Below the pieces are notes generated by a model. That model was not told the origin of the DNA. It saw nothing but the letters and a program-made list of their open reading frames with translations, and made no database searches. This document shows, one piece after another, positions 25,592-34,775 of a stretch of 64,000 nucleotides of DNA. This DNA is from Bilifractor sp002394235 (lineage in GTDB: Bacteria > Bacillota > Clostridia > Lachnospirales > Lachnospiraceae). How positions within the stretch are numbered: position 1 is the stretch's first letter; each line of letters begins with the position of its first letter. Made by a program: the position numbers and the translations under genes. Where the stretch lies: NCBI RefSeq assembly GCF_052118845.1, contig NZ_JBQKGJ010000014.1, forward strand, positions 1-64,000, in the 5' to 3' direction.

Positions 25592-26164
25592 TTGAAAATC
25601 GAAAAGGGTCAGTACGGCTACATCCGACATGAAAAGTTTAAGAGAGTTCTGAGAACCGTTATCGCGTTTGCGATTGATTTCGCCATCTTTGCTTTTGGCC
25701 TGATCATGAACAACGGCAGCCGCCGCAACATCTATTCGATTATCGCAGCGGTCGGCTGCGTTCCCGCGGCAATGTCAATGGTTGGAATGATCATGATGCT
25801 GATGAGAAAGCCGATGGATCAGGAACTCCATACGGATATCGAGACCCACGCCGGCTCTCTCCCCATGCTGTACGAACTGTACCTGACCACCCGCGACCAG
25901 AATCTCTTTATTGACGCGGCGGCCGTGTGCGGAGAGTATATCACCGCATATACCCATGAGAATGCTGCGCCCGGTGTTCTTCAGTTTATGGAAGGCCACA
26001 TCCGGAAATCGGTTCTGCAGAGCGGATATAAGGTCACCGTCAAGATCTTCTCTAATCGAAAGAATTTCCTGGAGCGCATCGACCAGATGCGGGAAAAGCA
26101 GGCGGAATACCGCATGGACCGCGATGACGAGGTCGCAGCAATCCTCCGGCAGCTTGCCCTCTAA
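25592..26164 (+). CDS. Predicted membrane protein, function unknown
   Basis: This encodes 190 residues starting with TTG, nine bases after AAGGAGAC. Two hydrophobic segments (TVIAFAIDFAIFAFGLIM and IYSIIAAVGCVPAAMSMVG) lie within residues ~20-70. The remaining ~120 residues are soluble and probably cytoplasmic, with no recognizable catalytic motif. It follows the alarmone synthetase gene and may share its transcript. No family name can be assigned with confidence. Confidence 0.65.
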   Translation: MKIEKGQYGYIRHEKFKRVLRTVIAFAIDFAIFAFGLIMNNGSRRNIYSIIAAVGCVPAAMSMVGMIMMLMRKPMDQELHTDIETHAGSLPMLYELYLTTRDQNLFIDAAAVCGEYITAYTHENAAPGVLQFMEGHIRKSVLQSGYKVTVKIFSNRKNFLERIDQMREKQAEYRMDRDDEVAAILRQLAL

Positions 26165-26265
26165 TTGTTTTATTGCACTTAATTGTTTTTATCGTTTTGC
26201 ATTGCTTTAATTTTTATTCGCTTTTTATGGCTTTCAGCCGCTTTCAATAATATGTAGGAAAAAGA

Positions 26266-27411
26266 ATGATTCAAATCACCATTGACACCGAAACTGCTTC
26301 CCAGCGTCTGGATAAATTTCTCAGAAGATATCTTCCGGAGGCGGGAAGCGGTTTTCTGTATAAACAGCTGCGAAAGAAGAATATTACACTCAACGGAGCG
26401 AAGGCTTCCGGAAAGGAACTTCTGCGGGAAGGAGACGAAATCCGAATCTTCTTTTCCGATGAAACACTGCGTAAGTTTTCCGCAAAAGAGTCTCTCCCGC
26501 AAAAGAACAAACCCGAAAAGCCCGGGCCTGCCCCACTTGCCGCATCGGACATCCTCTTTGAGGACTCTCACGTGCTGATTCTGAACAAAAAGGCCGGGAT
26601 TCTCTCCCAGAAGGCAGCCCCCGAGGACATCTCCCTGGTGGAAATGATCCAGTCATACCTGACCGAAAAGGGCGAGCTCACAGAAGAGAGTCTCCGCATC
26701 TTCCGTCCGTCTGTGGTCAACCGGATCGACCGGAATACAAGCGGAATTGTGCTTGCCGCAAAGACGCTCGCCGCCGCCCGGGAACTTTCCGAATGCCTGA
26801 GAGACCGGACCGTACACAAATACTATTATGCCCTGACAGAGGGCGAAATCCGGGAGCCCGCCCGCATCAGTGCATATCTCACGAAGGATCCCCGGACCAA
26901 CCGGGTGACCCTTCATGACAGAGCATCCGTCCGAACATCTGTCGCAGACGCTGTGCCTTCCCGAACATCTGCAGCATCCATACCGGACAACGTTCAGATC
27001 CCTGATGCGAAGCTGGCATTCGCCGCGGAAGGTGTGCAGAATCCCGGCGAATACATCGAAACGGAATACAGCCCGGTGAAGCATTTCCGGATCACAGACC
27101 CGCACGGGCAGCCTGCTTCCTTTACCTTACTGAAGGTAAACCTGATCACCGGAAAGACTCACCAGATCCGGAGCCATCTCTCTTTTATTGGACATCCCAT
27201 CATCGGTGATGTAAAATATGGTCTCAGAAACCGGAACGAAGATTTCCGCAAGCACTTCGGCCTTCGCAGACAGTTTCTCCACGCGTCGGAGCTTGTTTTT
27301 CCCCCGATGAACGGCGTTCTCTCTGATCTGTCGGGAAGAACCTTTCTGGCTCCCCTGCCCGATGACCTCAGAACCACGCTGAAAAAGCTTGAAGCAGCCA
27401 ACCGGCTGTAA
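26266..27411 (+). CDS. RluA-family pseudouridine synthase with insertion
   Basis: This encodes 381 residues. An N-terminal S4 RNA-binding domain (QRLDKFLRRYLPEAG) is followed by the synthase domain, with the catalytic Asp in VVNRIDRNTSGIVLAAKT and the later motif GKTHQIRSHLSFIGHPIIGD. It modifies uridines in rRNA or tRNA; the target (RluC/RluD type) cannot be decided. Between residues ~210 and ~262 there is an Ala/Ser-rich stretch (VADAVPSRTSAASIPDNVQI) not expected in the core fold. An AT-rich gap of 101 bases precedes it. Confidence 0.9.
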   Translation: MIQITIDTETASQRLDKFLRRYLPEAGSGFLYKQLRKKNITLNGAKASGKELLREGDEIRIFFSDETLRKFSAKESLPQKNKPEKPGPAPLAASDILFEDSHVLILNKKAGILSQKAAPEDISLVEMIQSYLTEKGELTEESLRIFRPSVVNRIDRNTSGIVLAAKTLAAARELSECLRDRTVHKYYYALTEGEIREPARISAYLTKDPRTNRVTLHDRASVRTSVADAVPSRTSAASIPDNVQIPDAKLAFAAEGVQNPGEYIETEYSPVKHFRITDPHGQPASFTLLKVNLITGKTHQIRSHLSFIGHPIIGDVKYGLRNRNEDFRKHFGLRRQFLHASELVFPPMNGVLSDLSGRTFLAPLPDDLRTTLKKLEAANRL

Positions 27412-27435
27412 CATCCGCCGCATGATCATACTAAT

Positions 27436-27590
27436 CTGCGCGCTGCCCTGTTCATCGGACAGATAACGCTAACCACTATTCAGCAGCACTGTCACACAGA
27501 CCTGCGCGCTGCCCTGTTCATCGGACAGATAACGCTAACCGCTATTCAGCAACACTGTCACACAGGCCTGCGTGCTGCCTGTCCGCATGG
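27436..27590. repeat. 66-bp tandem repeat, 2.3 copies
   Basis: Units start at 27436, 27502 and 27568, each beginning CTGCG(C/T)GCTGCC. The first two are nearly identical across 66 bp; the third is truncated. They fill most of the gap between the RluA-family gene and lepB. Confidence 0.9.
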
Positions 27591-27662
27591 TTCCGCATCC
27601 CAAGGCTGCGGCACTGGCGGCTGCACAATAACCTCATTTTACCTGACAGGAAAGAAGAACAC

Positions 27663-28415
27663 ATGAGTAAAAAACCTGATACCAATTCTACTGATCCCCG
27701 GCCGGAAGGGCCGGATGAGAAAACACCGGTAACCACACCGGACGACCGGAAGGAGAGTATCCGTAAGGATGTTTTCGACTACGTGAAAATCATTGCGATC
27801 GTTCTGATCGTTATGTTTGTCCTTCAGAAATTCATCATTGTCAATGCACGGATTCCATCCGCATCCATGGAACCGACGATCATGACCAACGACCAGATCT
27901 TTGGAAACCGCCTGGCCTACCTGAACAGCGATCCGAAGAGATATGACATCGTCATTTTCCGCTATCCTGATGACGAATCGCGTCTGTTCATCAAACGGGT
28001 CATCGGTCTTCCGGGCGAGACCGTCGACATCCGGAACGGTGATGTCTATATCAACGGAAGCAAGACTCCTCTGGATGACAGTTTCTGCGCAACGCCGGAC
28101 TCAACCGATACCGGAAATCTGACGTTCCCGCTCACCGTTCCGGCAGACAGTTACTTCATGCTGGGCGACAACCGCGTATATTCCAAGGACTCCCGATACT
28201 GGGAAAATCCCTTTGTCAAGAAGGAAAAAATCCTTGGAAAGGCCTTCTTCCGCTACTGGCCGCTGAACAAGATCTCGGTGATCAACAGCAAAGAGGCGGA
28301 CTATTATGATCCGACAGCAGATACTGCCAGTGCCTCGGTCTCTGGATTTTCCGGGGCAGCAACGACATCTGCGGGATTCCCGGCGCTGAATCCTGCTTCT
28401 GTATTCGGATTCTGA
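27663..28415 (+). CDS. lepB: Signal peptidase I
   Basis: This encodes 250 residues of the Gram-positive type. A charged N-terminal tail of about 38 residues is followed by one membrane segment (residues ~41-58). The catalytic Ser lies in IPSASMEPTI (Ser 68), the general-base Lys in FIKRVIGLPGE, and the conserved box is MLGDNRVYSKDSRYW. It cleaves signal peptides at the outer membrane face. The C-terminus has an extra Ala/Ser-rich tail of ~30 residues. The gene starts 12 bases after AGGAAAG and is followed 12 bases later by recU. Confidence 0.95.
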   Translation: MSKKPDTNSTDPRPEGPDEKTPVTTPDDRKESIRKDVFDYVKIIAIVLIVMFVLQKFIIVNARIPSASMEPTIMTNDQIFGNRLAYLNSDPKRYDIVIFRYPDDESRLFIKRVIGLPGETVDIRNGDVYINGSKTPLDDSFCATPDSTDTGNLTFPLTVPADSYFMLGDNRVYSKDSRYWENPFVKKEKILGKAFFRYWPLNKISVINSKEADYYDPTADTASASVSGFSGAATTSAGFPALNPASVFGF

Positions 28416-28427
28416 GGCGGCCTCACG

Positions 28428-28997
28428 ATGGCGACCTGGAATTCAAGAGGGCTTCGCGGTTCCACCCTCGAAGACATGATTAACCGGACAAATGACCAGT
28501 ACCGGGAACAGGGACTTGCGCTGATCCAGAAAATCCCAACCCCGATTACTCCGGTCAGAATGGACAAGGAGACACGACGCATCACTCTGGCATATTTCGA
28601 TCAGAAAAGCACCATTGATTACATCGGAGCAGTGCAGGGCATTCCCGTCTGCTTCGATGCCAAGGAATGCAAGACCGATACCTTTCCTCTGGCAAATATT
28701 CATCCGCATCAGATCCGTTTTATGTCCGATTTCGAGAAGCAGCAGGGGATATCCTTTCTCCTCATTTTCTATTCCTCACGGGATGAATATTATTATCTTC
28801 GCTACGAAGAACTGCTCCGGTTCTGGAATCGTATGGAAGCAGGCGGGCTGAAGCGTTTTCATTTTGATGAGCTTACGCCCGCTTTTTTTCTCCGGAAGAG
28901 AGCCGGCATTCTGGTGCCTTATCTGGACGGAATCTCGAGAGATCTCGCCCTGCGGGACGCGGATGCAGCCGAGGGTGCCGATTTTGACGGTGAATAA
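28428..28997 (+). CDS. recU: Holliday junction resolvase RecU
   Basis: This encodes 189 residues. RecU motifs are visible: NSRGLRGSTLEDMINRTN at the N-terminus, TIDYIGAVQGIPVCFDAKEC with the catalytic Asp, Asp and Lys, and HQIRFMSDFEKQQGISFLLI. RecU resolves Holliday junctions in Firmicutes in place of RuvC. The close spacing to lepB suggests co-transcription. Confidence 0.92.
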   Translation: MATWNSRGLRGSTLEDMINRTNDQYREQGLALIQKIPTPITPVRMDKETRRITLAYFDQKSTIDYIGAVQGIPVCFDAKECKTDTFPLANIHPHQIRFMSDFEKQQGISFLLIFYSSRDEYYYLRYEELLRFWNRMEAGGLKRFHFDELTPAFFLRKRAGILVPYLDGISRDLALRDADAAEGADFDGE

Positions 28998-29169
28998 GCC
29001 CTCTTCCAGTCTTTCTTCGCCGTGCCCAGGAGGCAGGGGCACCTGGAAAAGAAACGCACATGAACTTCCTTTCTGATGTTCTCCGTCGTGTGCACAGGGA
29101 AGGGGAAAGAGTATGGGAGTGAAAAGCGGATCGAAAACCATTGCAATTACTCCTTGTATTTAGCGTAGT

Positions 29170-29185
29170 AGTATGGTAGCATACT
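29170..29185. promoter_or_regulatory. Possible operator upstream of hisZ
   Basis: AGTATG (29170-29175) and CATACT (29180-29185) form a short inverted repeat about 64 bases ahead of the hisZ start, in the region where a promoter is expected. No T-box or terminator is seen in this leader. Confidence 0.3.
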
Positions 29186-29248
29186 AAAGTGACGAATAAA
29201 AAACATCTGAAGAACAATCTTAACCGTTCAAACAAACAGGAGAACGCC

Positions 29249-30517
29249 ATGAAAAAATTAATCCACACCCCGGAGGGTGTCCGCGACATATTCGGCCGCG
29301 AATGCGACCGGAAGAGATATCTGGAGAGACAGATCGAGAAGCTCTACCGCTCTTTCGGATATCAGTCGATCGAGACCCCGGGCTTTGAATTCTTCGACGT
29401 CTTCGCAAAGGAAGTCGGTACGACTCCCTCCCACGACCTCTATAAATTCTTCGACCGCGACGGCAACACTCTGGTGCTGCGCTCGGATTTCACGCCTTCC
29501 GTTGCCCGCGCCGTTGCCATGTATTTCGGCGAAGAGGAGATGCCGCTCCGCCTTTGCTACCACGGAAGCATCTACCGCAACAACCATTCTTACCACGGAA
29601 GCCTGAATGAAAGCACTCAGATGGGTGTAGAATTTATGAACGATGACAGTGCGGAGGCCGATGCGGAGATCATTGCCCTTGTGGTATCCACCATGCGCAG
29701 GGCGGGACTGGAGAATTTTCAGGTAAGCATGGGCCACGTGGATTATTTCAATGCCCTGGCGGAAGAAGCCGGCATGAGCGAAGATTCTCTGCAGGAGCTC
29801 AGAAACCTTCTTGCCGCACAGAACCGCTTCGGCGCGGAGGAGCTGATCGATCACCTGAATATCCGGCCGGATCTGAAAAAAGCCCTGGTCGAAATGCCCG
29901 GTCTCTTCGGCAATGAGGAGGTTCTGGAACAGGCGAGAACACTGACCGGAAATCGGAGCTGCCGTGCCGCGGTCGACCGGCTGGAACGGATTTATCATTT
30001 CCTGAAGATGTACGGCTGTGAAAATTACGTTACCTTTGACTTCGGTCTGGTAACCGAATACCGGTATTACACAGGGATCATCTTCCAGGCGTATACATAT
30101 GGCTCAGGTGACGCGCTGATCAAGGGAGGCCGGTACAATCGGCTTATTGAGCACTTCGGAAAGAAATGCGCTGCCGTCGGTTTTGCCACGGAGATTGACT
30201 CCCTTCTGAACGCCATAGAGCGGCAGAAGATCTCCCTTCCCGTAGAAGATATCAAGACAATGATTCTCTACCCGGCGGAGCTGGAGGAGATGGCCATTCA
30301 TTATGCAGGTTCCCGGAGAGCAAATGGCCTCGATGTCGCCTGTGTAAGGTTTGAATACGGAAAGGTTCTGGACGATTACCGCAGATACGGGATGCGCAAT
30401 CAGTTCGGCGGCATCATCTATTTCCGCTCGATGGATGAGGTCTACGCGATCAACCTTTCAAACGGCAGTACCGAAAGAATCTATCCCTTTGGCGGAAACG
30501 GAGGACAGGCACAATGA
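29249..30517 (+). CDS. hisZ: ATP phosphoribosyltransferase regulatory subunit HisZ
   Basis: This encodes 422 residues resembling class II histidyl-tRNA synthetase without its catalytic ability: TPEGVRDIFGREC, the motif-2-like FTPSVARAVAMYFG and LRLCYHGSIYR. HisZ binds short HisG to form the active, histidine-sensitive enzyme. ATG 29249 is chosen over GTG 29189 because CAGGAGAA lies ahead of it. It overlaps hisG by four bases, in line with complex formation. Confidence 0.93.
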   Translation: MKKLIHTPEGVRDIFGRECDRKRYLERQIEKLYRSFGYQSIETPGFEFFDVFAKEVGTTPSHDLYKFFDRDGNTLVLRSDFTPSVARAVAMYFGEEEMPLRLCYHGSIYRNNHSYHGSLNESTQMGVEFMNDDSAEADAEIIALVVSTMRRAGLENFQVSMGHVDYFNALAEEAGMSEDSLQELRNLLAAQNRFGAEELIDHLNIRPDLKKALVEMPGLFGNEEVLEQARTLTGNRSCRAAVDRLERIYHFLKMYGCENYVTFDFGLVTEYRYYTGIIFQAYTYGSGDALIKGGRYNRLIEHFGKKCAAVGFATEIDSLLNAIERQKISLPVEDIKTMILYPAELEEMAIHYAGSRRANGLDVACVRFEYGKVLDDYRRYGMRNQFGGIIYFRSMDEVYAINLSNGSTERIYPFGGNGGQAQ

Positions 30518-31164
30518 GATATCTTACCTTTGCGCTCACAAAAGGCCGTCTGGCGGATCAGACCATGGCCACGCTTGAAAAGCTCGGTATCAGCTGCGAT
30601 GAGATGAAGGACAAGAGCACCCGCAAGCTGATCTTCACCAACGAACAGTACGGTCTGCGTTTCTTCCTGGCAAAAGGCCCGGACGTTCCCACCTATGTCG
30701 AGTACGGCGCGGCCGATATCGGCATCGTCGGCAAGGACACCATAATGGAAGAGAACCGGAAGATCTATGAAGTTCTCGATCTTGGCTACGGGAAATGCAG
30801 GATGTGTGTCTGCGGCCCGGCATCCGCAAGAGAATACCTCGATCACAACCAGCTGATCCGCGTGGCGACGAAGTATCCGAACATCGCCAAGGACTATTTT
30901 TACAATAAGAAAAATCAGAACATGGAAATCATCAAGCTGAACGGATCCATTGAACTTGCCCCCATCGTTGGACTGTCCGAGGTGATCGTAGATATCGTTG
31001 AGACCGGAACCACCCTGAGAGAAAATGGTCTTCAGGTTCTCGAAGAGGTATGCCCGCTCTCCGCGAGAATGGTCGTGAACCCGGTCAGCATGAAAATGGA
31101 CAACATGCGAATCACGGACCTGATCCGCCGGATCAAGGCGGTTCGCGCGCAGGAACAGGCATGA
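30514..31164 (+). CDS. hisG: ATP phosphoribosyltransferase, short form HisG
   Basis: This encodes 216 residues, the short HisG that lacks the C-terminal regulatory domain and needs HisZ. Motifs include LTFALTKGRLADQTMA, EYGAADIGIVGKDTIME and the PRPP loop VDIVETGTTLRENGL. It catalyses the first step of histidine synthesis. It is coupled to hisZ by an ATGA overlap. Confidence 0.95.
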   Translation: MRYLTFALTKGRLADQTMATLEKLGISCDEMKDKSTRKLIFTNEQYGLRFFLAKGPDVPTYVEYGAADIGIVGKDTIMEENRKIYEVLDLGYGKCRMCVCGPASAREYLDHNQLIRVATKYPNIAKDYFYNKKNQNMEIIKLNGSIELAPIVGLSEVIVDIVETGTTLRENGLQVLEEVCPLSARMVVNPVSMKMDNMRITDLIRRIKAVRAQEQA

Positions 31165-31264
31165 AGAACAGGTCTGAACCGGGCATCTGAAATCATCTTT
31201 TCATTTATTTCATATGAAACACAAGGCTGTGACAGGCAGCATGAACACTGCAGGAGATAAGAAA

Positions 31265-32566
31265 ATGAAAATCGTTGAACTCAGTGAAGAAAACAAAAAG
31301 GAAGTACAGAAAAATATCCTCCAGAGAAGTCCTTCCACCTTTGGAACACAGGAGGCCACCGTCCGCTCCATCATCGAGGACATCAAGGCGCGCGGCGACG
31401 AGGCGGTTTTTGAATACACAAAAAAATTTGACCGCGCAGAGATCACCGGCAGCAATTTCCAGGTAACAGAGGAAGAAATCCGGGCCGCATACAAGGAGGT
31501 GCCCCCGGAACTCCTCGATGTTGTCCGCAAAGCACTCGTAAATATCCGTGCCTTCCACGAGAAGCAGAAGCAGAACAGCTGGATCACGACCACGGAAAAA
31601 GGAACCATTCTCGGGCAGAAAATCACGCCCATGCAGAGAGTCGGAGTCTATGTACCCGGCGGAAAAGCAGCATATCCTTCATCCGTACTGATGAACATTG
31701 TACCCGCCAAGGTTGCGGGTGTCGAAGAGGTCATCATGACAACCCCCTGCAATGCCGAAGGAAAGGTGAATCCTGTCGTCCTTGTTGCCGCCAATGAGGC
31801 TGGAGCTGACAGGATCTTCAAGGTGGGCGGAGCACAGGCGATTGCCGCGCTTGCCTTCGGCACAGAGAGCATTCCGAAGGTAGATAAAATCGTCGGTCCA
31901 GGCAATATTTTTGTCGCACTAGCAAAGAAAGCAGTATACGGCAATGTAAGCATCGATTCTGTCGCCGGCCCCTCCGAAATCCTGGTTCTCGCAGATGAGA
32001 CCGCCAATCCGAGATACGTCGCCGCAGACCTTCTGTCCCAGGCGGAACACGATGAGATGGCCTCCGCCGTTCTCGTCACCACAAGTGAAGATCTCGCTCG
32101 GAAGGTCAGCGCTGAAGTTGACGGATTTCTCAAGATCCTGTCCAGACGTGAGATTATTCAGAAATCCTTGGACAATTTCGGACGGATTCTTGTGGCGCGA
32201 AGCAGACAGGAGGCAATCGACGCGGCAAATGAATTCGCGCCGGAACATCTGGAAATCGTCATGAGAGACGCCTTCGAGGTTATGACAAAGATCCGCAACG
32301 CCGGCGCCATCTTTATTGGTGAATACAGCAGCGAACCGCTCGGCGACTATTTTGCCGGACCGAACCACATTCTTCCGACGAGCGGAACCGCCAGATTTTT
32401 CTCGCCTTTGAGTGTAGATGATTTTGTCAAGAAATCCAGCATCATCCATTATTCCAGAGAGGCCCTCAAGGAGATTCACAAGGATATTGAACAGTTTGCA
32501 AAATGTGAGCAGCTCACCGCACATGCAAATTCTATTGCGGTCCGCTTTGAAAATGACGAGGACTGA
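31265..32566 (+). CDS. hisD: Histidinol dehydrogenase HisD
   Basis: This encodes 433 residues. Motifs include VGVYVPGGKAAYPSSVLMN, the GGAQAIAALAFGTESI segment, the catalytic EHLEIV region (FAPEHLEIVM) and LGDYFAGPNHILPTSGTARF. It oxidizes histidinol to histidine in two NAD-dependent steps. ATG 31265 is preferred over 31214 because CAGGAGAT lies seven bases upstream and the length then matches the family. It is four bases from hisB. Confidence 0.96.
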   Translation: MKIVELSEENKKEVQKNILQRSPSTFGTQEATVRSIIEDIKARGDEAVFEYTKKFDRAEITGSNFQVTEEEIRAAYKEVPPELLDVVRKALVNIRAFHEKQKQNSWITTTEKGTILGQKITPMQRVGVYVPGGKAAYPSSVLMNIVPAKVAGVEEVIMTTPCNAEGKVNPVVLVAANEAGADRIFKVGGAQAIAALAFGTESIPKVDKIVGPGNIFVALAKKAVYGNVSIDSVAGPSEILVLADETANPRYVAADLLSQAEHDEMASAVLVTTSEDLARKVSAEVDGFLKILSRREIIQKSLDNFGRILVARSRQEAIDAANEFAPEHLEIVMRDAFEVMTKIRNAGAIFIGEYSSEPLGDYFAGPNHILPTSGTARFFSPLSVDDFVKKSSIIHYSREALKEIHKDIEQFAKCEQLTAHANSIAVRFENDED

Positions 32567-32569
32567 ACC

Positions 32570-33157
32570 ATGAGCAGAACAGCTACCGTAAAGCGCAATA
32601 CAAAGGAAACGCAGATCACCGTCACCATCAACCTGGACGGCACCGGAAAAACAGACCTGGATACCGGCGTAGGTTTTTTCAACCATATGCTGGACGGCTT
32701 TGCACGTCACGGTCTCTTCGACCTGACCATCCACGTAAAGGGCGATCTGAATGTTGACGATCATCACACCATCGAGGATACCGGCATCGTCCTCGGCACT
32801 GCCATTCGGCAGGCTTGCGGAGAGAAGAAGGGGATCCGCCGTTTCGGAAGCTGTATCCTTCCGATGGATGAAACCCTTGTGCTCACTGCCATTGATCTTT
32901 CCGGCCGTCCCTATTTCGTGTATGACGCAGACTTCACCACAGACAAAATGGGAGACATGAGCACACAGATGGTCCGGGAATTCTTTTACGCGATTTCCTA
33001 CTCTGCGGAAATGAATCTTCACATGAAGGTCATGTACGGCGAAAACGATCATCACAAGGCAGAGGCACTGTTCAAGTCCTTCGCAAAATCCCTCGATCAG
33101 GCCACCTCTCCGGATTCAAGAATCACAGACGTCCTGTCCACGAAGGGAAGCCTCTGA
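32570..33157 (+). CDS. hisB: Imidazoleglycerol-phosphate dehydratase HisB
   Basis: This encodes 195 residues, the monofunctional form without a phosphatase domain. The Mn-binding His clusters are seen in FFNHMLDGFARHG, VDDHHTIEDTGI and later ENDHHKAEALFKSF. It makes imidazole acetol phosphate. It follows hisD after three bases. Confidence 0.96.
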   Translation: MSRTATVKRNTKETQITVTINLDGTGKTDLDTGVGFFNHMLDGFARHGLFDLTIHVKGDLNVDDHHTIEDTGIVLGTAIRQACGEKKGIRRFGSCILPMDETLVLTAIDLSGRPYFVYDADFTTDKMGDMSTQMVREFFYAISYSAEMNLHMKVMYGENDHHKAEALFKSFAKSLDQATSPDSRITDVLSTKGSL

Positions 33158-33331
33158 TCCACTGCCCGTAAACCGGAAGATCGAATATCCGGCCCGGTTT
33201 TATAATAAACCTCATACGATAAGTCGTGCCACATACTGTATAAGCTACGGATTGCTCCGTGCTTCGCACTCCCGCAATCCTACAGTAACCCTAGAATCAT
33301 GAATCCGCAAAATTTGGAAAGGACGCAGCTG

Positions 33332-33715
33332 ATGATGCAAAATCAGGAAGAAAAAGCAAAGACCAATACACAGAAGTGCAGCCTTGCCTGGAAGGACTTC
33401 AAGCTCAATGAGAGCGGTCTTGTCCCCTGCATCGTGCAGGACTGCCACACCGGAGAAGTTCTCATGCTCGCTTATATGAACGAGGAGTCCTTCCAGAAGA
33501 CATTGGAGAGCGGACGCATGACCTACTGGAGCCGGAGCAGGCAGGAGCTGTGGATCAAAGGACTGACATCCGGACATTTCCAGTATGTTCAGTCCCTGAC
33601 CCTGGACTGTGACAACGACACTCTTCTGGCAAAGGTAGAGCAGATCGGAGCTGCCTGCCACACCGGAAGCTATTCCTGCTTCTTCAAGGAGCTTTACCGC
33701 CGCGAGGAAGCATAG
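33332..33715 (+). CDS. hisI: Phosphoribosyl-AMP cyclohydrolase HisI
   Basis: This encodes about 127 residues of HisI only, without a fused HisE pyrophosphohydrolase. Motifs include QDCHTGEVLMLAYMN, TYWSRSRQELW, and DCDNDTLLAKVEQ followed by ACHTGSYSCFF with the zinc Cys residues. ATG 33332 follows GGAAAGGAC; an earlier ATG at 33299 is also in frame. A 174-base gap with a weak AAACCGG/CCGGTTT hairpin separates it from hisB. HisA, HisF, HisH, HisC and HisE are absent from the window. Confidence 0.93.
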   Translation: MMQNQEEKAKTNTQKCSLAWKDFKLNESGLVPCIVQDCHTGEVLMLAYMNEESFQKTLESGRMTYWSRSRQELWIKGLTSGHFQYVQSLTLDCDNDTLLAKVEQIGAACHTGSYSCFFKELYRREEA

Positions 33716-33811
33716 TACTGTTTTCACCGCAGCGTGAAGTCATGAAATGTGAACAGTTCTCGTTTATGACGATTTCAAAATCTTTACCTCTGACGATTCA
33801 AAATCTTTGCC

Positions 33812-33840
33812 TTGCATATACTACTCCATTAAACTATAAT
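33812..33840 (+). promoter_or_regulatory. Sigma-A-type promoter for the cobalamin-riboswitch transcript
   Basis: TTGCAT (33812-33817), a 17-base spacer and a perfect TATAAT (33835-33840) lie directly ahead of the riboswitch. Confidence 0.75.
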
Positions 33841-33846
33841 AGTTGA

Positions 33847-34072
33847 TACACACGGAAGATTTTGAAACACAAATTCTGACTGTATGTGAAGGGGGAAGCA
33901 GGTGCGAATCCTGCGCTGTCCCGCAACTGTGAGTATCGTTCTGATACAAGCCAGAGCACCCGCATACGGCACTGCAAATGACACGACGGATGGATGATTG
34001 CAGAACATAGCGATTGACTGTGCTTGTGTCCCACGCAGGTCGTTTCCCCTACCGGAAACGACTTTTATTTTT
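33847..34072 (+). ncRNA. Cobalamin (AdoCbl-type) riboswitch
   Basis: The conserved core is recognizable: GGGAAGCAGGTGCGAATCC, then CTGTCCCGCAACTGTGA (about 33893-33931), followed by the B12 box CAAGCCAGAGCACC (33947-33960). The expression platform ends in a terminator at 34039-34072. Ligand binding should lower expression of cobI and the genes read with it, possibly through to the tetrapyrrole genes. The 5' edge is estimated from the promoter. Confidence 0.93.
34039..34072 (+). terminator. Expression-platform terminator of the riboswitch
   Basis: GTCGTTTCC (34039-34047) pairs perfectly with GGAAACGAC (34054-34062), followed by TTTTATTTTT. Confidence 0.88.
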
Positions 34073-34091
34073 GTCTAAGGAGAAATTTATT

Positions 34092-34775
34092 ATGTCAGGA
34101 ATATTATATGGAATCGGAGTCGGACCCGGAGATCCGGAATTAATGACACTGAAGGCCTGCCGTATCCTCCGCGAAAACGAGGTCATCGCTGCTCCCGGCG
34201 AATCTGTGAAGGATACTGTCGCGTACAAAATCGCTGTGCAGGCAGTCCCGGAAATCGCGGACAAGGTGCTGCTGCCGATCTTCATGCCAATGGTCATGAA
34301 CAAGGCCGAACAAATTGAGAATCACAAAAAGGGTGCCCGTCAGATCGAAAAGGTTCTTGACGAGGGAAAAAATGTCGTCTTTATCACTCTCGGGGATCCC
34401 ACGATTTACTCTACTTTCTCTTATGTACAGGAAATCGTAGAGGCGGACGGATATGAGACCGCCCTCGTCAGCGGGATCACCTCGTTCTGCGCCGCTGCCG
34501 CCACCCTGAACATACCGCTCACGGAGTGGACGGAGCAGCTTCATATCATTCCCGCGGTACATAAGCTGGATGTTCCCCTCGACCAGCCCGGAACCTACGT
34601 GCTGATGAAATCTGGCAGCCATATGGACGCTGTCAAGGAAAATCTCCGTGCCTCGGGCAAAAAGGTTGAGATGGTCGAGAACTGCGGCATGCCGGGACAG
34701 AAGATCTACCGTTCTCTGGATGAGATTCCCGATGACGCGGGATATTTTTCACTGATCGTCGCAAAGGAAAAATGA
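34092..34775 (+). CDS. cobI: Precorrin-2/cobalt-factor II C20-methyltransferase
   Basis: This encodes 227 residues of the tetrapyrrole methylase fold. It begins LYGIGVGPGDPELMTLKA, contains VVFITLGDPTIYSTFSY and GITSFCAAAATLNIPL, all typical of CobI/CbiL. Given cbiK downstream, the anaerobic substrate cobalt-factor II is likely. The ATG at 34092 follows AAGGAG, 20 bases after the riboswitch terminator. It overlaps the next gene by four bases. Confidence 0.92.
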   Translation: MSGILYGIGVGPGDPELMTLKACRILRENEVIAAPGESVKDTVAYKIAVQAVPEIADKVLLPIFMPMVMNKAEQIENHKKGARQIEKVLDEGKNVVFITLGDPTIYSTFSYVQEIVEADGYETALVSGITSFCAAAATLNIPLTEWTEQLHIIPAVHKLDVPLDQPGTYVLMKSGSHMDAVKENLRASGKKVEMVENCGMPGQKIYRSLDEIPDDAGYFSLIVAKEK

